Source: Haliclystus octoradiatus (lineage: Eukaryota > Cnidaria > Staurozoa > Stauromedusae > Haliclystidae). Taken from it: 64,000 nt of DNA. The notes under the pieces are model-generated. The model saw nothing but the letters and a program-made list of their open reading frames with translations, did no database searches and was not told where the DNA came from. The stretch is taken from positions 24,031,930 to 24,095,929 of the forward strand of contig OU744450.1 of NCBI GenBank assembly GCA_916610825.1, in the 5' to 3' direction. Both the position numbers and the translations under genes were made by a program. The stretch's first letter is position 1, and each line of letters begins with the position of its first letter. Positions 50,301 to 64,000 of the stretch are shown piece after piece.

Positions 50301-52227
50301 ACTGCATTTATAAAACCATTGAAATCCCTATATGCCTGAAAATATAACATATCAAATGACATTAATATGTGCAGTGTTTCAATTGTAACTTGAGAATACA
50401 TCAAAAACTGATTAATCATATAGAGTGGTAGATTCCATATCGTTGAGAACAATGCCATCATTTAATTTTTTTTTTTGAATCCAATAATTTTTTCTTGGTG
50501 AGAACTAACTGCCAAAGAAAGGGGATGTTTTGGACCAAATGTCGTTGCCAAGAGAAAGAAAGTCTTGGATACTGAATCCTATTTTATGACGCTGATAGGA
50601 CAAATTTGTGTGGTTTGTCTAACAAATTAAGATTGACATGATAAATTTTCTTAAGTTCAACATAGCGTAGACCCTTGACACCAGGTAATTTTTATTATTA
50701 AAACATATATAGGCTGCAGCAAAATTCTTCGTAAAATATAGGAATTGCTTTTTATCAGAGAATAATGTCCATCACTAAATCGACAAATGGACTCAATTTC
50801 ACCTGAGTAATTATTATTCGTGTGAATAGAGTACTTGGTTCATTTGGCCCCAATACACCATTACAGCTATCTATCAATTACTATATTATCCCAGTAGATT
50901 TCTGGTGATATAATGGTATTACAGTGTAACCCGCTTAAATGCAAGTCACAATTGTCAATGGTTTTCATTGCATTTATCCGAATTTGCAGTTATCCAAAAT
51001 TGTTTATCAAGGGCTTGATCAGAAAATAGTTAATAGGGTTTCAAAGCTAGGTTGCAGATAAGCAGGACTTTCACTTATCTGAATTGCATTTATTGGGTTA
51101 CACTGTATAGCTAGAGGTTACAGCAGACAAACCAGCATATTGCGGCACTTGTATAGAACAGTCATTGATGTATAACAGCCACAACGGTCACCTTGACACT
51201 TTGTAATTGTTTTACGTTTGTATAGAACGGTCACTCGTCAAATACTGCCAACATTACGCAATGCATATTATTAGGCCTACTAACCTTGGATCTTTTCCAT
51301 TTCGCCAGATCCATGACATTTTTGACTTCTCGCTGAGGAAGCAGGAACTTATGATCTAGTGGAGCTGTAGGATTTCAAGTGAAAATCCCATTAGGTATGC
51401 CTACAAAGTTGATCTTTTACAATACAATGGATGATGGTTGATGTTTACTCTTATGCAATGCTTAACATAGATATCAGCCTCATTTGGATTAACACCTCCT
51501 TTACGATCATATATAAAATAAATGTTTGATCTTTAATAAAGCAGTTTATGTTTAGTTGTCACAATTATTAGGTCACTTTTTGACTTGATCCGTGATCTCG
51601 AGGGCGGCCACAAAATATTCGCCCACGGGCGCTTTAACAGATGTTTCGCCTTCTCCGCGGGGGGCAAAACAATATTCTATAGATCTAGTAGTAATAGGGT
51701 TTCTGCAAAAAAAAATTTATGAGCGGCTGGAGATGCTTAAAACATTATCTTGGGGTGGCTTTGCCGTAATCTGCACACTGTAGGGCCTACTGCAGCCTAC
51801 TCCGGTGCATTCTTGTCTGCTGTTTCAAGGAAGGCGGGGATCTCAGTAAATATAATATGTAATTTTGATCTGCATGAAAAGCAGCAAACCCAAACAATGA
51901 ACACAGAAATGGTCAATTATTATTCTAGGTAGATTGAGCCTAGGCTATGGCTTATGGCCTACTGTCACTTTATTGCGGTAACTGAACTGCGCAGAAGAGC
52001 CAGAACTGACTGTATCTGTATGTTTGTATTCAGTGCTATAATTTAAACGTGTTCATTGCTGATGAAGGTAATTACTACAGCAAATAGTCTTATAGTAACA
52101 GAAATCTTCCTGATAGTTTTATGGAAATAAAATTGCAATATTAACCATTAAATCAGATCTAAATGTCCCAGTTCTAACAATTTGAAATCAGTAAAATAAT
52201 TATTATTTTGTTACCTCCGTCCGCCAT
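32338..52227 (-). CDS. PTPA: Serine/threonine-protein phosphatase 2A activator, complete, 11 exons
   Basis: Exons in transcript order: 52227-52215, 51364-51285, 50335-50249, 43060-42935, 42145-42067, 41249-41211, 40777-40678, 36958-36834, 36129-36029, 34743-34636, 32406-32338. They sum to 927 nt, 308 residues. PTPA is a cytosolic and nuclear all-helical protein that folds the active site of PP2A catalytic subunits, with ATP and peptidyl-prolyl isomerase activity. Family landmarks in order: [78 protein letters not shown] and [14 protein letters not shown]. It lacks the extra exon segment of the longest human isoform. The start codon sits in a 13-nt coding exon with A at -3 and G at +4. Intron 3 contains the Ngaro/DIRS element, intron 7 a 145-bp satellite and intron 10 a 172-bp satellite. 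Confidence 0.96.
32595..34531. repeat. Satellite array with a unit of about 172 bp in PTPA intron 10
   Basis: About eleven tandem units. The landmark GAATTTTGAAAATGATGAAA recurs near 32881, 33052, 33230, 33402, 33575, 33748, 33919, 34092, 34264 and 34436, plus degenerate units at the left end. Most units carry the perfect palindrome AAAATGGCCATTTT. There is no coding capacity. Confidence 0.92.
34770..35085 (-). repeat. Three pogo/Tigger-like MITE segments in tandem
   Basis: Three successive reverse-oriented pieces, each with a gap-spaced AACAGTAAGCTATGAGAGG-like start and GGGTT(G)ATTCAATAGAAAATAC end. This is unusual, since MITE copies are normally dispersed. It may be amplification of one insertion. 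Confidence 0.7.
36249..36602 (+). repeat. pogo/Tigger-like MITE with an internally triplicated core
   Basis: One set of ends (CAGTCAAACCTGTTATAACG; final GTGTCACTG) encloses the TAGTATTTTCTAT(A/T)GAATC core three times, giving 354 bp instead of about 178. It lies in PTPA intron 8. Confidence 0.8.
37790..39808. repeat. 145-bp satellite array, about 14 units, PTPA intron 7
   Basis: Units repeat every 145 bp, very regularly from about 38130 to 39722; the first units differ slightly in length. Each has a small perfect hairpin (GGTGTT-GTGAA-AACACC) and many ATGAAAATG words. The array stops exactly where the inverted 700-bp element begins (39809). A lone diverged unit occurs at 60834-61015 in a UBR4 intron. 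Confidence 0.95.
39809..40535 (-). mobile_element. About 727-bp non-autonomous element, inverted copy
   Basis: Reverse complement of 29293-29990, from TCTAAAATATCACGAAGG to GTGCGGTAACCCT. Its right end (40351-40535) is an almost complete hairpin of about 185 bp. The outer arms read GGGCTACCACACGCTTGC and GTGTGCGGTAACCC. Confidence 0.8.
40866..41066. repeat. TTCATGAA-palindrome element, full copy
   Basis: CCCCTGCCAAAAATAGTTCAG at the left and GAACTGTTTATCGCAGGGG at the right, with many TTCATGAAC octamers between. It lies in PTPA intron 6. Decayed relatives follow at 41310-41560 and 41915-41975. Confidence 0.85.
41616..41792 (+). repeat. pogo/Tigger-like MITE
   Basis: TA-CAGTCAAACCTGTTAT to CAGGTTTCACTA. 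Length 177 bp, standard internal layout. It lies in PTPA intron 5. Confidence 0.85.
42188..42303. repeat. TTCATGAA-palindrome element
   Basis: CCCCTGAAAAAACAGTTCAGG at the left and CCTGAACTGTTTCTCAC at the right; the centre is a nearly perfect inverted repeat. It lies in PTPA intron 4. Confidence 0.8.
42415..42583. repeat. TTCATGAA-palindrome element
   Basis: CCCCTGCGAAAACAGTTCATG at the left and GGATTGTTTCACAGGGG at the right, with about ten TTCATGAA-like words. It lies in PTPA intron 4. Confidence 0.8.
42720..42899 (+). repeat. pogo/Tigger-like MITE
   Basis: CAGTCAAACCTGTTATAAC to CAGGTTTCACTG, flanked by TA on both sides. It ends 35 bp beyond the donor of the PTPA exon 43060-42935. Confidence 0.88.
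43159..43333. mobile_element. hAT-type MITE, 175 bp, with perfect 8-bp target duplication
   Basis: Ends CAGGATCCGACAAAAG and CTTTTGTCGGACCCTG. It is flanked on both sides by GGTGAGCT (43151-43158 and 43334-43341). It is collinear with the copy at 27629. Confidence 0.93.
43778..44119 (+). repeat. Split direct repeat A1 of the Ngaro/DIRS element
   Basis: 342 bp, virtually identical to A2 at 49426-49767. The last 41 bp overlap the start of the gag-like frame, so A2 carries a copy of that start codon and the first 13 codons. Confidence 0.92.
44079..45206 (+). CDS. Gag-like ORF1 of the Ngaro/DIRS element, 375 aa
   Basis: The first about 140 residues are Ser/Thr/Ala/Pro-rich and low in complexity. 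The middle has a conserved-looking helical segment ([20 protein letters not shown]). From about residue 314 a Cys/His cluster follows (CPSWNEGRC ... [20 protein letters not shown]), a CCCH-like finger followed by a zinc-knuckle-like motif, as in nucleocapsid proteins of YR retrotransposons. It likely packages the element RNA. It starts inside repeat A1. Confidence 0.85.
   Translation: MPRLSRNSRDANASAPYVIPAASTLQSPVQSPSFTTFFGDAQQRQNFVNDVAQAVVAASRPPTSTSVSASSAGTVPTVNVNMDQGMSEPISLPPFVNTFSSPLPNGDAVAAASAFLSGTLVINQQENTATTSSPLPTSSLVFAPCIIGPGYAPIPSKLVGQIVSGRFVDLAELLSPSVVDVEAEPQLIMDGLAVLIAKPKSNRRKIDDIVGWIEAFTIYTSIMTTHCPERWKDLSSYKLVIIKLFRQFSGWAWLSYDTAFRQHAYASRLFDWSLINNQLYTYHTAGAAVRPRLDRNQQEKISREARGTPNGPRVCPSWNEGRCSSRYAICRWSHICSTCSEGHRSMDCPRESKQFIAPATIPPVKASDGRQWQRR
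45207..46679 (+). other. Non-coding interval inside the retrotransposon
   Basis: 1.47 kb without a convincing frame, ending in a T-rich tract (46320-46590). Whether the RT frame is reached by splicing, internal initiation or another means cannot be told. Confidence 0.6.
46680..48278 (+). pseudogene. Reverse transcriptase-RNase H frame, interrupted by one stop
   Basis: 46680-47513 carries the RT fingers and palm: WRLIVDLS, then [14 protein letters not shown], then LPFGLRSAP, then YLDDF (the Y-x-D-D catalytic motif near residue 224). A TAG at 47511-47513 ends that frame, and reading continues in the same frame from 47514. The segment to 48278 has the thumb and an RNase H domain: [10 protein letters not shown] (first Asp), KELFPIV (Glu), FRCDNIAV (Asp) and NGIADALSR (Asp). 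The domain order is that of DIRS/Ngaro Pol. With the stop the product would be truncated before RNase H, so this copy is probably inactive unless read through. Confidence 0.88.
48194..49219 (+). CDS. Tyrosine recombinase of the Ngaro/DIRS element, 341 aa
   Basis: Overlaps the end of the RNase H frame by 85 nt in a different frame. It has a SAM-like N-terminal domain ([16 protein letters not shown]) and a catalytic domain. FLRSSEYT (about residue 175) supplies the first Arg, [12 protein letters not shown] (His291, Arg294) the H-x-x-R box, and YQLYTR the nucleophile Tyr, about residue 325. All catalytic residues of the family are in place. It should integrate a circular DNA intermediate without target-site duplication. 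Intact. Confidence 0.9.
   Translation: MAGILQQGTHSQEPSNAARQPIIDEVGLNHLERKYQLFMANSLAPSTRRTYASAQHRFIAFSAHLGHATPCPANESMLCSFVTHLTDSLKLPSIKVYLSAVRALHIEQGFADPLLHCPRLHRLCQGIKRSQINKTNPRVPITDSIMKIIHQSLNLLQDDHIMFWAACTLAYFGFLRSSEYTVTNLLSFDPAIHLQPADLSFDSQSTPTCMRIRIKASKTDQFRQGCYIHIGLGSSSICAISAMSAYLHKRGDKSGPLFLLSSGHPLSRNYLSNWLRSILVDNQIPGYFSTHSFRIGAATVAARNGIPDHAIKAMGRWRSQAYQLYTRTSPASLSSFSQVLS
49325..49425 (+). repeat. Split direct repeat B1
   Basis: About 101 bp from TGGGGGAAACAGGTTAGCAC to AGGGTGAGGAGT. It is repeated as B2 at 49902-50002 and joins directly to A2. Confidence 0.9.
49426..49767 (+). repeat. Split direct repeat A2
   Basis: 342 bp matching A1. After 49767 the similarity stops abruptly and 134 bp of unique sequence follow before B2. 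Confidence 0.92.
49902..50005 (+). repeat. Split direct repeat B2, right end of the element
   Basis: Copy of B1, ending in GAGGAGTTTA. A diverged copy of this terminal region lies alone in antisense at 62222-62360. Confidence 0.9.
50932..51105. repeat. TIR element of the CAGTGTAACCCGCTTA type, intact ends
   Basis: TA-CAGTGTAACCCGCTTA at the left and GGGTTACACTG-TA at the right, 174 bp. This is a pogo/Tigger-like MITE with TA target duplication. It lies in PTPA intron 2. Confidence 0.85.
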
Positions 52228-52493
52228 GTTTGCTTGACCTCTGCTGACTACCGTAAAGCAATACACTATATCGTGGGGAATCGGAGAACATGAATTTTCG
52301 ATACTACACTTTCAAACTTTTCGGGCTGTTCAGATTTCTCAAAGATTTTGTTATTTGGTATACCAACCAATAGAAATATAATGATGCAATGTTATTTAGA
52401 TTATAGTGTTATGGTTAAATGAGAATATATAGGGTAATGGTGTATTTTAATGTAACGTGAAAAAATGCTCCAAGCTTAACGGTTGCTGAATAA

Positions 52494-52556
52494 ATGATGA
52501 TGATGATGATGATGCATATAGCGGCATTTCTTGAGGAATCCAATGGCGTTTAACAA
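52494..52556. repeat. (GAT)n with a TATAGCGGCATTTC core
   Basis: Parallel to 17932-18010: a triplet microsatellite followed by CATATAGCGGCATTTCTTGA and AATCCAATGGCG. Confidence 0.5.
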
Positions 52557-53420
52557 GAATAGGAACAGTAATACAAAATTAAGATATAAGTTTATTGCAT
52601 AGAATGTAAAAGAATCTGCATCTCGTACAGTATACGTATAATCATAGTTTAGGATAATGAAAAGGGAGTTACTTTTAGAGTTGCGGCGATGTGTGGGTGC
52701 ATAACGAAGAATAATGTTTTAAGTGAGCCCAAAAGAAGGAATTTTAAAATTCGGAATAAATTCTTACAGGGTGGCTGAATTAAAGTACGTGACTCTTACA
52801 CGAATAAGTGTAATAGCTGTTATCTGGTTTTGAAATATCATGAACTATTCTATTCTGTGGGTGGACTCGCTAGAGGTATGGGACCACAGGCAGGCAGTAG
52901 GAGCAAAACTCTAACAGGAGTATCCATATTTCGGTAGGAACGTAGCTAGGTTGGAATGAATGTCTTGCCAGACAGAAGTTTAGGGCGTTTAGCTGGATAG
53001 GCTTTTGATTTCCTAATTAAATAAACTCCGCGAAGGTGAAAATTGTTTAGATAATCCAATGAAAAGGTTATATTGGTTATGTATTCCAGTTTCTGTTCAT
53101 GTTGCATTATTTCATCGAGTTTATTCCCGATTTTAAACTTTCAGAGTCGCTGAATTTTGGAGGTGATAAACTAGGTTCAATGTTCTGACATTCTATAGGG
53201 TAATTTGTCTAAAGTACTTTGCAGCCAAAGTCTATGTTTCTGATATGTTTGGATTCTATACTAGAATTACTTTTTGCATTTTGAGTCTGAAAATCCTAGT
53301 TCATGCACTTTTCCGCTCTGTATACTTCTGCGCTAATCTACAATCCAAATCCACTTCAGTAAAATGTAAATGTCAGAAAATAAAGGTAGATTCAAGATAG
53401 CAAATTGAAACAAATTCTAT

Positions 53421-53426
53421 TTTATT
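53421..53426 (-). terminator. Candidate UBR4 poly(A) signal AATAAA
   Basis: AATAAA on the minus strand, about 83 bases after the UBR4 stop codon (53511-53509). Confidence 0.55.
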
Positions 53427-53508
53427 AAAGCACTAAACTCAATAAGCAGCAGATAATCAAACCATAATTAACAATTAACGGTTGTTGTAAAATTAAGAAA
53501 TATAGTTT

Positions 53509-63536
<10,028 letters not shown>

Positions 63537-64000
63537 CTAAAAATAAAAATAGCCTTATAATTACAATGTGGGAATTTCGAGAAGATACAAGTTATCATTG
63601 GATTAAATATCTGTAAAAGTTCAAATAAGCTTTACATTTTCATTTAACAACAATGATGTTGGACCGTTTGATCATACATCTGAGCTATCTGAATAAATAA
63701 TCATAATAATAATAATCATACGTCAGAATCTGAAATTTTTGGAGTTTCATTTAGACTTGACATATTATATAGACATTTGACAATCTGATGATTAACGATG
63801 AAAAAAACAAGAAAATAAATTGAGTAAAACATGAATACTGAAAGAAAGTAAATAAATCCGTTTTTGATGATTATATAGAGTACTTACGTCAGGAGTTTAT
63901 CTAATTAAATATTATCCCATGATAAGCTATTGGAACATTTGACTATAGGAAGGTAATTAATCGAGACATTTTCCATCAGTGGCGTCTGTAGCTCAAACCA
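63537..64000. other. UBR4 upstream intron, right edge of window
   Basis: No further UBR4 exon was recognised. A donor-like GACGTAAGT occurs on the minus strand near 63890 but lacks a supported exon. Confidence 0.4.

Larger units (their letters stand above)
52228..53508. other. Intergenic region between UBR4 and PTPA (both on the minus strand)
   Basis: Includes the PTPA promoter side and the UBR4 3' UTR. A (GAT)n run with a TATAGCGGCATTTC core lies at 52494-52556. No gene was recognised. Confidence 0.55.

Noticed and set aside
63860-63910. Possible further UBR4 exon ending at GACGTAAGT on the minus strand
   Set aside because: The sequence before the donor has stops in the needed frame and no similarity to the UBR4 segment expected there.

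Overview
This window is nuclear DNA from a non-vertebrate animal, AT-rich and intron-rich. The genes are broken into short exons with GT...AG borders, and their spliced products read as typical metazoan proteins. Introns of roughly 0.4 to 7 kb are packed with miniature inverted-repeat elements, satellites and microsatellites. No bacterial operon signals are present. I cannot assign the phylum from the sequence alone.

Five protein-coding genes were assembled by hand from splice sites with matching phases. (1) 988-9808 (+): the 3' part of a berberine-bridge-type FAD-linked oxidase, whose 5' end lies left of the window. (2) 14438-10198 (-): a complete 321-residue protein with Sel1-like repeats and a C-terminal MYND zinc finger. 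(3) 14913-31366 (+): a complete 921-residue mitochondrial sarcosine dehydrogenase in 15 exons. (4) 52227-32338 (-): a complete 308-residue PP2A phosphatase activator (PTPA) in 11 exons. (5) 63536-53509 (-): the last 13 exons (410 residues) of the giant E3 ligase UBR4, including its C-terminal zinc module. Genes 1 and 2 converge, as do genes 3 and 4. Genes 2 and 3 are head-to-head with 474 bp between start codons. Genes 4 and 5 are in tandem. The proteins do not form one pathway: they cover mitochondrial one-carbon metabolism, PP2A regulation, ubiquitin ligation, one redox enzyme and one putative adaptor.

Mobile DNA dominates the rest. PTPA intron 3 carries a 6.2 kb Ngaro/DIRS-type tyrosine-recombinase retrotransposon (43778-50005) with gag, RT-RNase H and recombinase frames and textbook split direct repeats; its RT frame is broken by one stop codon. 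Smaller families include a pogo/Tigger-like MITE (about 20 copies), an hAT-type MITE with 8-bp target duplications, a family built from iterated TTCATGAA palindromes, two further TIR families, several long foldback elements, LINE relics and tRNA-derived SINE heads. PTPA introns also hold two satellites with units of about 172 and 145 bp. Long (TAA)n tracts lie in a SARDH intron, ending just before the last exon, and in a UBR4 intron.
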